A DNA stretch of 64,000 nt from Paenibacillus taihuensis. GTDB lineage: Bacteria; Bacillota; Bacilli; Paenibacillales; Paenibacillaceae. The DNA is taken from positions 1-64,000 of the forward strand of contig NZ_QTTN01000001.1 in assembly GCF_003386535.1 (NCBI RefSeq), in the 5' to 3' direction. The stretch's first letter is position 1. Each line of letters starts with the position of its first letter. The position numbers were made by a program, and so were the translations under genes. Shown here piece after piece: positions 7,000-15,860 of the stretch. The notes beneath the pieces are model-generated. The model worked only from the letters and a program-made list of their open reading frames with translations, was not told the origin of the DNA and searched no databases.

Positions 7000-8331
7000 A
7001 TGTACTTACATGGTACTAGCAAAATCAACGCACAAGGTCATTTAGTTATTGGCGGTTGTGATACAACCGAACTGGCTGCACAATTCGGAACGCCGCTTTA
7101 CATCGTCGACGAAGCGCTCGTTCGTCAGCGCGCCCGCGAATACGTAGAATCGTTCCGCGCATCGGGCTTGAAATTCCAAGTCGCATATGCAAGCAAAGCA
7201 TTCAGCGTAATGGCTATGTGTGCCATCGCCGAGCAAGAGGATCTGTCGCTTGACGTCGTTTCCGACGGCGAGCTCTATACAGCATTGAAAGCAGGCTTCC
7301 CTGCTCATCGCATTCACTTCCACGGCAACAACAAGACGCCGGAAGAGATCAACATGGCGCTTGACGCTAACATCGGCTGCTTCGTAGTCGACAACTTCAA
7401 CGAGCTGTACTTGCTGAACGCGCTCGCGGGCGACAAAGGCAAGAAAGTGAACGTATTGCTCCGTATTACGCCAGGCGTAGAAGCACATACACATGACTAC
7501 ATCTCGACAGGTCAAACGGACTCCAAGTTCGGTTTCGACGTGGGCAACGGTACTGCGTACAAAGCGATTCAAGAAGCGGCTGCTCAGCCAAACCTTGAGC
7601 TGCTTGGCGTACACTCGCATATCGGCTCGCAAATTTTCGAAGTCGAAGGCTTCGTAATGGCGGTTGATAAAGTTGCAGGCTTCGCGGTAAAAGTACGCGA
7701 TGAGCTGAACATCCTGTTCCGCGTCATCAACCTTGGCGGCGGCTTCGGCATCCGCTATGTGGAAGGCGACACTCCGCTTCCAATCTCGCAATACGTGAAA
7801 GCAATCACGGATTCGATCAAGACAAACTTCTCTGCAGCAGGCTATCCGCTTCCCGAGATCTGGGTTGAACCGGGCAGAAGCATGGTTGGCGATGCAGGTA
7901 CGACACTGTACACGGTTGGGACAAGCAAAGATATCCCTGGCGTGCGCAAATATATCGCGGTTGACGGCGGTATGACGGACAACCCGCGCCCAGCGCTTTA
8001 TGAGTCCAAATACGAGGCGATTCTTGCAAACCGTGCGAACGATGCGGTAGAAGAAACGGTTACTGTAGCGGGCAAATGCTGCGAGAGCGGCGACAAATTG
8101 ATCATTGATATTGAGCTGCCGAAGGCGAACAATGGCGACTTACTTGCTGTATTCTGCACAGGCGCGTACAATTATGCTATGGCGAGCAACTATAACCGCA
8201 TTCGCCGTCCTGCAGTTGTCTTCGTAAAAGACGGTGCAGCAGACCTGGCTGTTAAGCGCGAATCGCTGGATGATATTGTCGGCAATGACGTTATTCCGGC
8301 ACGCATGCAGCAGGCTTCTGCAGCTAAATAA
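7000..8331 (+). CDS. lysA: Diaminopimelate decarboxylase
   Basis: Last step of lysine synthesis: meso-diaminopimelate to L-lysine plus CO2, PLP dependent. The 443-residue fold-type III enzyme has the PLP lysine in [10 protein letters not shown] (Lys66), the HSHIGSQIF and [10 protein letters not shown] phosphate-binding loops, GRSMVGDAG, and the C-terminal CESGDKL and [12 protein letters not shown] segments of the dimer active site. The ATG at 7000 is preceded by CGGAGGGG at correct spacing; the in-frame extension from 6895 has no Shine-Dalgarno. No lysine riboswitch is seen in the 190-nt gap after spoVAF. It sits between spoVAF and ppiB as in B. subtilis. Confidence 0.95.
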   Translation: MYLHGTSKINAQGHLVIGGCDTTELAAQFGTPLYIVDEALVRQRAREYVESFRASGLKFQVAYASKAFSVMAMCAIAEQEDLSLDVVSDGELYTALKAGFPAHRIHFHGNNKTPEEINMALDANIGCFVVDNFNELYLLNALAGDKGKKVNVLLRITPGVEAHTHDYISTGQTDSKFGFDVGNGTAYKAIQEAAAQPNLELLGVHSHIGSQIFEVEGFVMAVDKVAGFAVKVRDELNILFRVINLGGGFGIRYVEGDTPLPISQYVKAITDSIKTNFSAAGYPLPEIWVEPGRSMVGDAGTTLYTVGTSKDIPGVRKYIAVDGGMTDNPRPALYESKYEAILANRANDAVEETVTVAGKCCESGDKLIIDIELPKANNGDLLAVFCTGAYNYAMASNYNRIRRPAVVFVKDGAADLAVKRESLDDIVGNDVIPARMQQASAAK

Positions 8332-8351
8332 TCAAGGAGGAAATTCCCCCA

Positions 8352-8783
8352 ATGGCAAAGAAAGCAAAGATTACAATGGCGAACGGTAAGGAAGTCCACT
8401 TCGACTTGTTCGATCAGGACGCACCTAACACTGTAGCTAACTTCGAGAAGCTCGCGAACTCCGGCTTCTACAACGGATTGACGTTCCACCGCGTTATCCC
8501 TGGTTTCGTCGCGCAAGGCGGCTGCCCGAACGGCACAGGCACAGGCGGTCCTGGCTACCAAATTAACTGCGAGATCAACCCGAACAAGCATGAGCGCGGT
8601 GCGCTTGCAATGGCGCATGCCGGCCGTAACACAGGCGGCAGCCAGTTCTACATCACCTACCAGCCGCAGCCGCATCTCGATGGCGGTCACACGGTTTTCG
8701 GTAAAGTGACTGAAGGCATGGAGCATGTTGATGCATTCCAAGGCCGCGACAGAATGGAAAAAGTCGAAGTTTACGACGCGTAA
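8352..8783 (+). CDS. ppiB: Peptidyl-prolyl cis-trans isomerase, cyclophilin type
   Basis: Cytoplasmic cyclophilin of 143 residues that speeds proline isomerisation during folding. The signature [17 protein letters not shown] (catalytic Arg), [17 protein letters not shown] and [11 protein letters not shown] are all present. There is no signal peptide. AAGGAGG precedes the ATG, and only 20 nt separate it from lysA, so co-transcription is likely. A strong terminator follows. Confidence 0.94.
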   Translation: MAKKAKITMANGKEVHFDLFDQDAPNTVANFEKLANSGFYNGLTFHRVIPGFVAQGGCPNGTGTGGPGYQINCEINPNKHERGALAMAHAGRNTGGSQFYITYQPQPHLDGGHTVFGKVTEGMEHVDAFQGRDRMEKVEVYDA

Positions 8784-8792
8784 TTGCCATAG

Positions 8793-8829
8793 CCCGCAGC
8801 AGGTCTTTCGAGACCGGCTGCGGGTTTTG
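8793..8829 (+). terminator. Rho-independent terminator after ppiB
   Basis: CCCGCAGCAGGTCT pairs with GAGACCGGCTGCGGG (small mismatch) around a short loop, followed by TTTTGATTT. It closes the lysA-ppiB unit before the riboflavin leader. Confidence 0.82.
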
Positions 8830-8936
8830 ATTTATCGGTAACTAGGCTAGGGAGGAAGACGCTGTCTCTAATTGTTGAAAACAAGTTGCATTTTCAAAGC
8901 GTAAGTGGTAACATTTCTTCAAAGTATTTGCGTTTT

Positions 8937-9140
8937 TCCTTCGGGGTCGGGTGAAATTCCCAACCGGCGGTGATCAAAGGGCTGAACTTCTCGCTTCGAG
9001 CGAATGGCAGCCGTTAGCTTTGTCAGTCCGTGACCCGGATTGCTTTAGGAAGCGATGCCTTCGTGGTGAGCATCCAATAAGCGATACGGTGGACCTGGTG
9101 CAAATCCGGGACCGACAGTATAGTCTGGATGGGAGAAGGA
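8937..9140 (+). promoter_or_regulatory. FMN riboswitch (RFN element)
   Basis: All hallmark blocks are present in order: CTTCGGGGTCGGGTG, AAATTCCCAACCGGCGGTGA, CAGTCCGTGACCCG, GGTGGACCTGGTGCAAATCC, GGGACCGACAGT and AGTCTGGATGGGAGAAGGA. TCCTTC at 8937-8942 pairs with GAAGGA at 9135-9140 to close P1. Two peripheral arms are longer than in the B. subtilis ribD leader. FMN binding should turn off the downstream rib operon. A weak upstream promoter is possible: TTGCAT at 8886, 17 nt, TAACAT at 8909. Confidence 0.95.
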
Positions 9141-9258
9141 GACGGTACGCGAATTCCATTTTTTCATTTCTCGCCAACTTTGTTCATTTTTTCACATAGT
9201 TGCCGAGTTTGTTTGAATGCGTCTTCGAATGCGACCTCTTTCATGTTTTTACAAACCC

Positions 9259-9295
9259 ATCACCCCGTTGGCTAATCGCCATGGGGTGATTTTTG
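9259..9295 (+). terminator. Expression-platform hairpin of the FMN riboswitch: terminator and SD sequesterer
   Basis: ATCACCCC at 9259-9266 pairs exactly with GGGGTGAT at 9283-9290, extended inside by TGGC/GCCA, and is followed by TTTTTG. It has the form of an intrinsic terminator. The 3' arm GGGGTGAT is also the only plausible Shine-Dalgarno for ribD, whose ATG is at 9299. One hairpin could therefore act at both transcription and translation. Confidence 0.75.
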
Positions 9296-9298
9296 TTT

Positions 9299-10414
9299 AT
9301 GTCCATCGAAGTGTTGAATGATGAGATGTATATGCGTCTTGCGCTAGACATGGCGCAGAAGGCGAAAGGCCAGACAGACATAAACCCGATCGTCGGCTGT
9401 GTTGTCGTTAAGGATGGCCGAATCGTAGGAATAGGCGCGCATCTTCGCCGCGGTGAAGGGCATGCAGAAGTGCATGCGCTGCGGATGGCAGGCGAGCAGG
9501 CGGAAGGCGCGACGGCGTATGTCACGCTGGAGCCGTGCAGCCATCACGGCCGCACGCCGCCATGCTGCGAGCGGCTGATCGAGGCGCAGGTGAAGCGTGT
9601 TGTCGTCGCCTGCACGGACCCGAATCCGCAGGTGGCCGGCAGAGGAATTGCAAGGCTGCGCGAAGCCGGCATCGAAGTTGAAGTCGGGCTGCTTGAGCAA
9701 GAGTCGCTGCGGATGAACGAGATGTTCAACAAGTACATCGTGACACGGATACCGTTCGTGACGATGAAGTCCGCGATGACGCTGGATGGCAAGCTGGCGG
9801 CAAAGACTGGCGACAGCCGGTACGTGAGCGGGCCGGAGGCGCGGGCAGTGACGCACACGCTGCGGCATCAGCACATGGGCATCATGGTCGGCGCGGAAAC
9901 GGCGCTGGCGGATGATCCGGAGCTGACGACCCGGCTGAGCGTACCAGCGGTGCACCCGGCGCGCATCGTCGTTGATTCGAAGCTGCGGATGCCGCTCACT
10001 TCAAGGCTGCTGAAGGACCGTTCAGCACGGGTCATCGTGCTGACGGTGGAAGGCGCTGACCCCGCTCGCCGGGCGGCGCTTGAAGCGGCAGGCGCTGAAG
10101 TGATCGCTTGCGGCAGCGGCGAACGCGTTGATCTGGCGGTTGCCATGCGAAAGCTCGGCGAGCGCGAGATCGGCTCGATCTTGCTGGAAGGCGGCGGCAA
10201 GCTGAACGGCGCGATGCTCGAGCAAGGCTTGATCGACAAGCTGCTGCTGTTCATCGCTCCGAAGGTAATCGGCGGGGCTGAGGCAACAGGCGTATTTGAT
10301 TTTCATGGCTTCGAGCTCATGGCGGACGCGATAACGTTCAAGGAAATGCAAGTGGAGCGGGTCGGTCAAGACTTCCTGCTTAGCGGCTATCCGAGCTATG
10401 AAGCTCGCAGCTAA
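9299..10414 (+). CDS. ribD: Bifunctional riboflavin deaminase/reductase RibD
   Basis: Catalyses the second and third riboflavin steps: deamination of the pyrimidine and NADPH reduction of the ribose side chain. The N-terminal cytidine-deaminase-like domain has the zinc site H55-A-E57 and P-C80-SHHGRTPPC89. The reductase domain starts near residue 150 (FVTMKSAMTLDGKLAAKTGD) and includes ILLEGGGKLNGAML. The length of 371 residues is normal. The ATG at 9299 is used because GGGGTGAT lies 8 nt upstream; an in-frame TTG two codons earlier is less likely. It is the first gene of ribD-ribE-ribBA-ribH under the FMN riboswitch. Confidence 0.95.
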   Translation: MSIEVLNDEMYMRLALDMAQKAKGQTDINPIVGCVVVKDGRIVGIGAHLRRGEGHAEVHALRMAGEQAEGATAYVTLEPCSHHGRTPPCCERLIEAQVKRVVVACTDPNPQVAGRGIARLREAGIEVEVGLLEQESLRMNEMFNKYIVTRIPFVTMKSAMTLDGKLAAKTGDSRYVSGPEARAVTHTLRHQHMGIMVGAETALADDPELTTRLSVPAVHPARIVVDSKLRMPLTSRLLKDRSARVIVLTVEGADPARRAALEAAGAEVIACGSGERVDLAVAMRKLGEREIGSILLEGGGKLNGAMLEQGLIDKLLLFIAPKVIGGAEATGVFDFHGFELMADAITFKEMQVERVGQDFLLSGYPSYEARS

Positions 10415-10461
10415 AGACAAGCAAACCCCAAACTACAGCGAAGGGAGAGGGGAAACGCGAC

Positions 10462-11142
10462 ATGTTTACAGGACTTATTGAAGAAATCGGCACGCTGAAA
10501 CGAACTTATAAGCAAGGCGAGGCCATGGTGCTCGCAATCGAGGCTTCCCGCATTCTCGAAGATGCAGCGATTGGCGATAGCATATCGGTGAATGGCGTCT
10601 GCTTGACGGTTACGGAGATGAGCTCTAATTCTTTCACGGTCGATGTGATGCCGCAGACGTTCCGGCATACGAACCTCAAGGATATGCGTCCTGGAGAGCG
10701 AGTAAACCTCGAGCGGGCGATGCAAGCAGGCGGCCGTTTCGGCGGTCATATTGTGCAGGGCCATGCAGACGGCACAGGAGCTGTCGTGTCCCGCGAGAAC
10801 GATGTGAATGCGGTCGTGTTCACGATCAGGCCGCATGATCCGGCGCTCATGCGCTATGTCATTCCGCAAGGCTCGGTTACGCTTGATGGCATCAGCCTGA
10901 CGGTCGTGCGAGCGGATCATAACAGCTTCTCAGTGTCCATCATTCCGCATACGCTGCGCGAAACCGCGCTTCAAGGGAAGCAGGCAGGCAGCGTCATTAA
11001 TATCGAATGCGATGTGCTTGGGAAGTACGTCGATCATCTGCTCCATTTCAAGGGAGCTGGCGATACGCAGGACGCGGGCAGCAAGCCGGCCGCGAAGAAC
11101 GGCATTACGGCGGCGTTTCTGGCTGATAACGGATTTTTCTAA
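10462..11142 (+). CDS. ribE: Riboflavin synthase alpha chain
   Basis: Dismutates two 6,7-dimethyl-8-ribityllumazine molecules into riboflavin and the pyrimidine precursor. The protein starts [12 protein letters not shown], the near-invariant N-terminus. It holds two lumazine-binding repeats, marked by SVNGVCLTV (about residue 38) and [10 protein letters not shown] (about residue 137), with [11 protein letters not shown] between. At 226 residues it is slightly longer than usual (about 215) because of a Gly/Asp/Ala/Lys-rich tail. GAAGGGAGAGGGG lies upstream of the ATG. Confidence 0.95.
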   Translation: MFTGLIEEIGTLKRTYKQGEAMVLAIEASRILEDAAIGDSISVNGVCLTVTEMSSNSFTVDVMPQTFRHTNLKDMRPGERVNLERAMQAGGRFGGHIVQGHADGTGAVVSRENDVNAVVFTIRPHDPALMRYVIPQGSVTLDGISLTVVRADHNSFSVSIIPHTLRETALQGKQAGSVINIECDVLGKYVDHLLHFKGAGDTQDAGSKPAAKNGITAAFLADNGFF

Positions 11143-11162
11143 CGATAAGGGGTGTGAGGGAA

Positions 11163-12383
11163 ATGAGCGAGCAAGCATTTAACACGATTGAAGAAGCGCT
11201 TCAAGATTTGATGCTCGGCAAGTCGGTCATCGTCGTTGATGATGAAGACCGTGAGAATGAAGGCGATTTGATCGCGCTGGCAAGCAAGGCAACGCCGGAA
11301 GTCATCAACTTCATGATCTCCGAAGCACGCGGTCTGGTGTGCGTGCCGATTACGCAAGAACGGGCGGAAGAGCTGGACCTGCCTCCGATGGTACAGCGCA
11401 ACACAGACTACCACGGTACGGCATTCACCGTATCCGTCGACCATATCTCAACTTCAACCGGCATCTCGGCGTATGAGCGCTCACAAACCGTTCAAGCGTT
11501 GATCGATCCGAGTACCAAAGCAGATGATTTCCGCAGACCTGGCCATATTTTCCCGCTAATTGCGAAGAAGGGCGGCGTACTGCGCCGTGCAGGACATACG
11601 GAAGCAGCGATTGATCTAGCGCGCATGTGCGGTCAGGCGCCAGCAGCCGTTATCTGCGAGATCATTAAGGAAGACGGTTCGATGGCTCGTCTGCCGGACC
11701 TGATCGAATTTAAAGAGAAGCACGGGCTGAAACTAATCTCGATTCGGGAGATGATTCATTACCGCAACGAGAAAGAGAAGCTTGTTGAGCGCGTCGTCGA
11801 TGTGCAAATGCCAACAGACTTCGGCGTGTTCCGGGCGGTTGCTTACACGAACGAAGTGGATAATAAGGAGCATGTCGCGCTTGTCAAAGGCGAGATCGAT
11901 CCGGAACAGCCGACGCTCGTACGTGTTCACTCGGAATGCTTGACCGGCGATGTATTCCACTCGCACCGCTGCGATTGCGGTCCGCAGCTTGAAGCAGCTC
12001 TTCGTCAGATCGACGAAGCTGGCAAAGGCGTGCTGCTCTATATGCGTCAAGAAGGGCGCGGAATCGGCCTTATTAACAAATTGAAAGCCTATCAGCTGCA
12101 GGAGCAGGGATTAGACACTGTCGATGCGAATATTAAACTTGGCTTTGCTCCCGATTTGCGCGATTATGGTATAGGTGCACAAATTTTGAAAGATCTCGGC
12201 GTTCGCCAAATGAAACTGCTGACGAATAACCCACGTAAGATTCGCGGGCTGGAAGGCTACGGTATCGAAGTAGTCGAGCGTGTTCCGATCCAGATGGATG
12301 CGAACGAGAGCAACAATAATTATTTGCACACGAAGAAAGCGAAGCTCGGCCATCTGCTCAAATTTGACGATGTTCAGAGCTAA
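11163..12383 (+). CDS. ribBA: Bifunctional DHBP synthase / GTP cyclohydrolase II
   Basis: The N-terminal half (about 1-200) is 3,4-dihydroxy-2-butanone-4-phosphate synthase ([12 protein letters not shown] acidic loop; [11 protein letters not shown]). The C-terminal half is GTP cyclohydrolase II, with the zinc site [17 protein letters not shown] and the RQEGRGIGL loop. Together they provide both precursors for the lumazine. The ATG at 11163 lies 11 nt after AAGGGG; a GTG three codons upstream sits too close to it. 406 residues, the usual fusion seen in Bacillus. Confidence 0.95.
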   Translation: MSEQAFNTIEEALQDLMLGKSVIVVDDEDRENEGDLIALASKATPEVINFMISEARGLVCVPITQERAEELDLPPMVQRNTDYHGTAFTVSVDHISTSTGISAYERSQTVQALIDPSTKADDFRRPGHIFPLIAKKGGVLRRAGHTEAAIDLARMCGQAPAAVICEIIKEDGSMARLPDLIEFKEKHGLKLISIREMIHYRNEKEKLVERVVDVQMPTDFGVFRAVAYTNEVDNKEHVALVKGEIDPEQPTLVRVHSECLTGDVFHSHRCDCGPQLEAALRQIDEAGKGVLLYMRQEGRGIGLINKLKAYQLQEQGLDTVDANIKLGFAPDLRDYGIGAQILKDLGVRQMKLLTNNPRKIRGLEGYGIEVVERVPIQMDANESNNNYLHTKKAKLGHLLKFDDVQS

Positions 12384-12454
12384 CCCATAGCTAAACAATC
12401 AAGAACAAAAGCACAAAACACAAAAGCACACACATACGAGAGGATGAATCATCA

Positions 12455-12925
12455 ATGCCACATGTATTTGAAGGTAACTTAATTTCCGAAGGTTTGCGTT
12501 ACGGCGTCGTAGTCGGCCGTTTCAACGAGTTTATTAGCAGCAAGCTGCTTGGCGGCGCGCTGGATGCATTCAAACGCCACGGCGCAGCAGATAGCGAAGT
12601 CGATGTTGCGTGGGTACCAGGCGCATTCGAAATTCCGCTGATCGCACAGAAGATGGCGGAGAGCGGCAAATATGATGCAGTCATTACCCTTGGCGCTGTT
12701 ATCCGGGGATCAACGCCTCATTTTGACTACGTATGTAATGAAGCGGCGAAAGGCGTAGCAGCAATCGGCCTCAAGACAGGCGTACCTACAATCTTCGGCG
12801 TGCTCACTGTGGATTCGATCGAGCAAGCAATTGAGCGTGCGGGCACGAAAGCTGGCAACAAAGGCTGGGAAGCAGCTGTTACAGCGATCGAAATGGCGAA
12901 TTTGACTAAAGTACTTCAAGGCTAA
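12455..12925 (+). CDS. ribH: 6,7-dimethyl-8-ribityllumazine synthase
   Basis: Condenses the ribitylamino-pyrimidine with dihydroxybutanone phosphate; forms icosahedral capsids in Bacillus. The 156-residue protein shows [48 protein letters not shown] and the conserved [29 protein letters not shown] is upstream of the ATG. No ribT follows, unlike B. subtilis. Confidence 0.95.
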   Translation: MPHVFEGNLISEGLRYGVVVGRFNEFISSKLLGGALDAFKRHGAADSEVDVAWVPGAFEIPLIAQKMAESGKYDAVITLGAVIRGSTPHFDYVCNEAAKGVAAIGLKTGVPTIFGVLTVDSIEQAIERAGTKAGNKGWEAAVTAIEMANLTKVLQG

Positions 12926-12989
12926 GGTTAAGCTTAAAGTCAAGGCTAAGGCTAAGAAAATCACCTATGTTTAGGAGTTGGCTCTCACC

Positions 12990-13772
12990 ATGGCGGTGAC
13001 GTATAAGCTGGAATCGTTCGAAGGCCCGCTCGATCTGCTGCTTCATCTTATCGATAAAGCGGAAATCGACATTCACGAGGTGTCCATCAGCGAGATTACG
13101 GATCAATATATGGACTATTTGAATGCGATGCAGGAGCTAGAGCTCGAGGTTACGAGCGAATTCCTCGTCATGGCGGCCACGCTGCTCTCGATCAAGAGCA
13201 AGCAGCTGCTGCCGAAGCCGCCGATTATCGATGATGATCAGTACGAGGAATGGCCGGATGATGGTCTGGACCCTCGTGATGAGCTCATCGCGAAGCTGGT
13301 GGAGTACCGGAAATATAAACAGATCGCCGAGCAGCTCAGAGAGCAGGAATTTGAGCGCAGCCTTGTGTACACGAAGGAGCCGGAGGATCTCACGCCTTTC
13401 ATGAAGGTCGTGCCTGAAAATCCGGTCAAAGGCTTAAGCGTCGGCGATCTCATCGCTGCATTCCAGAAGGCGCTTCGCAAGGCGTCCAGGCGCAACATGA
13501 TTGCGACGATTCAGCGCGATGAGATTTCGGTGAAAGACCGGATTCGCGATATCGTCGACGTGCTGCGCGAGTTCGAGACGGTTCGCTTCTCGAAGTTAAT
13601 TCGCGAAGATATGAGCCGGCACGAGATCGTTGTGACATTCCTGGCTATTCTGGAGCTGATGAAGATGAAGCATATCCGCTGTTTTCAGAACAGCCTGTTT
13701 GAGGATATTGTTGTGCATTGGAGAGGGGATGCGGCCCTAGATGGACTTCTCGAAGCTGAGGTCGATTATTGA
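12990..13772 (+). CDS. scpA: Segregation and condensation protein A
   Basis: Kleisin subunit that bridges SMC heads for chromosome condensation. The 260-residue protein begins with the typical FEGPLDLLLHLIDKAEIDIHEV and has ISEITDQYMDYLNAMQ; the C-terminal winged helix contains VVTFLAILELMKMKHIRC. AGGAG lies 12 nt before the ATG at 12990; a TTG at 12978 is too close to that Shine-Dalgarno. The short gap after ribH contains AAGGCTAAGG-type direct repeats. The gene overlaps scpB by 32 nt. Confidence 0.94.
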   Translation: MAVTYKLESFEGPLDLLLHLIDKAEIDIHEVSISEITDQYMDYLNAMQELELEVTSEFLVMAATLLSIKSKQLLPKPPIIDDDQYEEWPDDGLDPRDELIAKLVEYRKYKQIAEQLREQEFERSLVYTKEPEDLTPFMKVVPENPVKGLSVGDLIAAFQKALRKASRRNMIATIQRDEISVKDRIRDIVDVLREFETVRFSKLIREDMSRHEIVVTFLAILELMKMKHIRCFQNSLFEDIVVHWRGDAALDGLLEAEVDY

Positions 13773-14373
13773 GGGACTGCTGTTTATGGCTGGAGATGAG
13801 GGGCTGACGACGAAGCAGCTTGCCGAGATTCTGCAGCTGGATGCAGTAATAACGGGAGATCTGGTCAATGATCTCACGAAGGAATTGAAAGCGAAGAAAC
13901 GCGGTGTCCAGGTCTCCTTCGTCGCTGGTGCATACCGGCTGACGACGAACCCGGCACATGCGGCTTATTTTGAACGGATGGCTTACTCGCCTACGCGTTC
14001 AAGCTTGTCACAAGCTGCGCTCGAGACGTTATCGATCGTTGCGTATCGCCAGCCGATTACGCGGGTCGATATCGAAGAGATTCGCGGCGTGAAGAGCGAC
14101 AGAGCGCTGCAATCGCTCGTCAATAAGGACTTGATTGAAGAGGTGGGCCGTGCCGAGCAGATTGGCCGTCCAATTCTATATGGAACGACAAAGTCCTTCC
14201 TCGACTACTTCGGTCTCGCCGGTCTCGATTCACTTCCTGAGCCGTCGTCGATTCCGGATGCATCGCTCGACGAACAGACGCAAATGCTGTTCGAGCGTAT
14301 GGAAGGCCGTCAGATGACGATCGAGGAAATGCCGCCGATGCCAGACTCGGACTTGGAAGATCACCAAGATTAA
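13741..14373 (+). CDS. scpB: Segregation and condensation protein B
   Basis: Winged-helix dimer that binds ScpA in the SMC complex. The 210 residues include IIEGLLFMAGDEGLTTKQLAEIL near the start, LSQAALETLSIVAYRQPITR and VDIEEIRGVKSDRALQSLV, and GRPILYGTTKSFLDYFGL, all hallmarks. It starts inside scpA (32-nt overlap), so translation is likely coupled. The acidic C-terminal tail (residues 185-210) is variable in the family. Confidence 0.94.
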   Translation: MDFSKLRSIIEGLLFMAGDEGLTTKQLAEILQLDAVITGDLVNDLTKELKAKKRGVQVSFVAGAYRLTTNPAHAAYFERMAYSPTRSSLSQAALETLSIVAYRQPITRVDIEEIRGVKSDRALQSLVNKDLIEEVGRAEQIGRPILYGTTKSFLDYFGLAGLDSLPEPSSIPDASLDEQTQMLFERMEGRQMTIEEMPPMPDSDLEDHQD

Positions 14374-14437
14374 AGAATGAGATTTGTCCGCAAGGTCATA
14401 CTATATCCGACCAATTAAGGGAAATGGGGGAAGCGCC

Positions 14438-15136
14438 ATGCTTGGCTACCCGTTCGGATGGATGATCGGGGCAGGTCTCTTTTTTTTGCTGCTGCTTATT
14501 GTTGCGCTTTCGCCAGTTGTAATTCAGGGGCATGTTCGGAGGATCGGTACCGATGATGATGCGGAGCTGCGTATTCGTGCATTGTTTGGGCTCATTCATT
14601 ATCACTGGCAGCTGCCCATCGTCAAATTCAAATTAACGAGTGTGGAAGTGAAGGAAGAGAAAACGGCGGAGAATGCCGGCGGAGAGAGCAGCGACTCGAT
14701 GATGCAGCATATTAACTCGCACACGATTATGCAATCGATCGACCAATGGAAGCTGCTGCTGAAGCAGACACACGATATGATGGGCTGGATGCGCAAAACA
14801 TTGTCTCACGTGAAGCTGACGGAATGGAAGTGGAAGACGCAGGTGGGCGTGGAAGATGCGATGTGGACGGCGATGCTGACAGGACTGATCTGGTCGGTGA
14901 AGACGACCACGATCGGTGTGCTGTCTCAGTTCATCCGGCTGATTGCTGATCCGAAGGTGACGGTCGATCCGGTGTATCAGCGTTCTTACTTCGCAACAGA
15001 AGGCCAGTTTACAGCGAGTGTGTCTTTCGGCTATGCGATCTTTGCTGCCATCCGGCTCATCTTCAAAATGCGCAAAGCCGCGAAAGGTGTACCAGACGGC
15101 TTCGTAGGTCTACAACGAATCCTGCTTCGCGGATAA
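14438..15136 (+). CDS. DUF2953 domain membrane protein (YtfI-like)
   Basis: 232 residues with one N-terminal membrane helix (GWMIGAGLFFLLLLIVALSP) and a soluble part containing RIRALFGLIHYHWQLPIVKF and VTVDPVYQRSYFATEGQFTASV, a pattern of the DUF2953 family. In B. subtilis the relative YtfI is encoded next to ytfJ, as here, and is sporulation associated; the molecular role is unknown. The ATG at 14438 follows GGGGGAAGCGCC. An upstream in-frame ATG at 14384 lacks a ribosome-binding site. Confidence 0.8.
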   Translation: MLGYPFGWMIGAGLFFLLLLIVALSPVVIQGHVRRIGTDDDAELRIRALFGLIHYHWQLPIVKFKLTSVEVKEEKTAENAGGESSDSMMQHINSHTIMQSIDQWKLLLKQTHDMMGWMRKTLSHVKLTEWKWKTQVGVEDAMWTAMLTGLIWSVKTTTIGVLSQFIRLIADPKVTVDPVYQRSYFATEGQFTASVSFGYAIFAAIRLIFKMRKAAKGVPDGFVGLQRILLRG

Positions 15137-15219
15137 GTACATAATGAGCAGGGTGCGAGGGAACGCTATATTCGGCAAGGTGCAGATTAACGCTTCGATC
15201 AAGGAGGACGAAAACTACG

Positions 15220-15681
15220 ATGACTGACCATCCGATTCAAGGCTTAATGCAAACCGCAATGGAAAATATTAAAGAAATGGTCGATGTCAATACGATTGTC
15301 GGCGATCCTGTCCAAACCCCTGACGGCAGCGTCATAATGCCGATAAGCAAGGTGGGCTTCGGCTTTGTTGCAGGCGGCAGCGATATTCGATTTGATGAGC
15401 AAAGCGGCAAGAACGACGTTCATAACGCACAGGTGCAGCTCCCATTTGGCGGCGGCAGCGGCGGCGGCGTCTCCATTACGCCAATTGCTTTTCTTGTTGT
15501 AGGCGCACAGGGCGTGCGGATTGTTCCGCTCGATAACCAAACACATCTGATGGAACGAGTGATCGATTCCGCGCCGCAGGTGTTCGAGAAGATTCAGAGC
15601 ATGTTCAAGAAAAACGCATCGTCGTCGAACGCCGACAGTGGATTGGAATCCGTTCTCATCGAAAGTATGGATGGCCATTAA
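15220..15681 (+). CDS. ytfJ: GerW-family sporulation protein YtfJ
   Basis: 153 residues: HPIQGLMQTAMENIKEMVD at the start, then TIVGDPVQTPDGSVIMPISK, GFGFVAGGSD and a Gly-rich GGGSGGGVSITPIAFLVV stretch, all diagnostic of YtfJ/GerW. The family is made in the forespore and is needed for a normal germination response, probably through cortex hydrolysis. AAGGAGG lies upstream of the ATG. A terminator follows directly. Confidence 0.9.
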   Translation: MTDHPIQGLMQTAMENIKEMVDVNTIVGDPVQTPDGSVIMPISKVGFGFVAGGSDIRFDEQSGKNDVHNAQVQLPFGGGSGGGVSITPIAFLVVGAQGVRIVPLDNQTHLMERVIDSAPQVFEKIQSMFKKNASSSNADSGLESVLIESMDGH

Positions 15682-15688
15682 TGAGGAA

Positions 15689-15722
15689 GGAACCGCCCCG
15701 TGTGGGCGGTTTCTTTTTTTTT
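15689..15722 (+). terminator. Rho-independent terminator after ytfJ
   Basis: AACCGCCC/GGGCGGTT stem with a short loop, then C and nine T residues. Confidence 0.9.
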
Positions 15723-15754
15723 ACCAGTTCATGGGTTCAGCTTTGGACAGGTTG

Positions 15755-15782
15755 GGATAATTTCAAGTCCCCCTCATATACT
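15755..15782 (+). promoter_or_regulatory. Candidate sigma-E promoter of dacB
   Basis: GGATAAT at 15755-15761, 13 nt, CATATACT at 15775-15782. The -10 box matches seven of eight positions of the sigma-E consensus and the -35 box five of seven. dacB-spmA-spmB is a mother-cell (sigma-E) operon in B. subtilis. Confidence 0.5.
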
Positions 15783-15860
15783 GTACAAGGATGTATATTT
15801 TTTTTTCACCCGAACTAATGACGCAAGGCTACACGGCTTTTGCAAACTAGGAGGAACTGT

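Noticed and set aside
12915-12960. AAGGCTAAGG-like direct repeats after ribH as a regulatory element
   Set aside because: Short, imperfect and without symmetry; more likely drift or slippage in a short gap.
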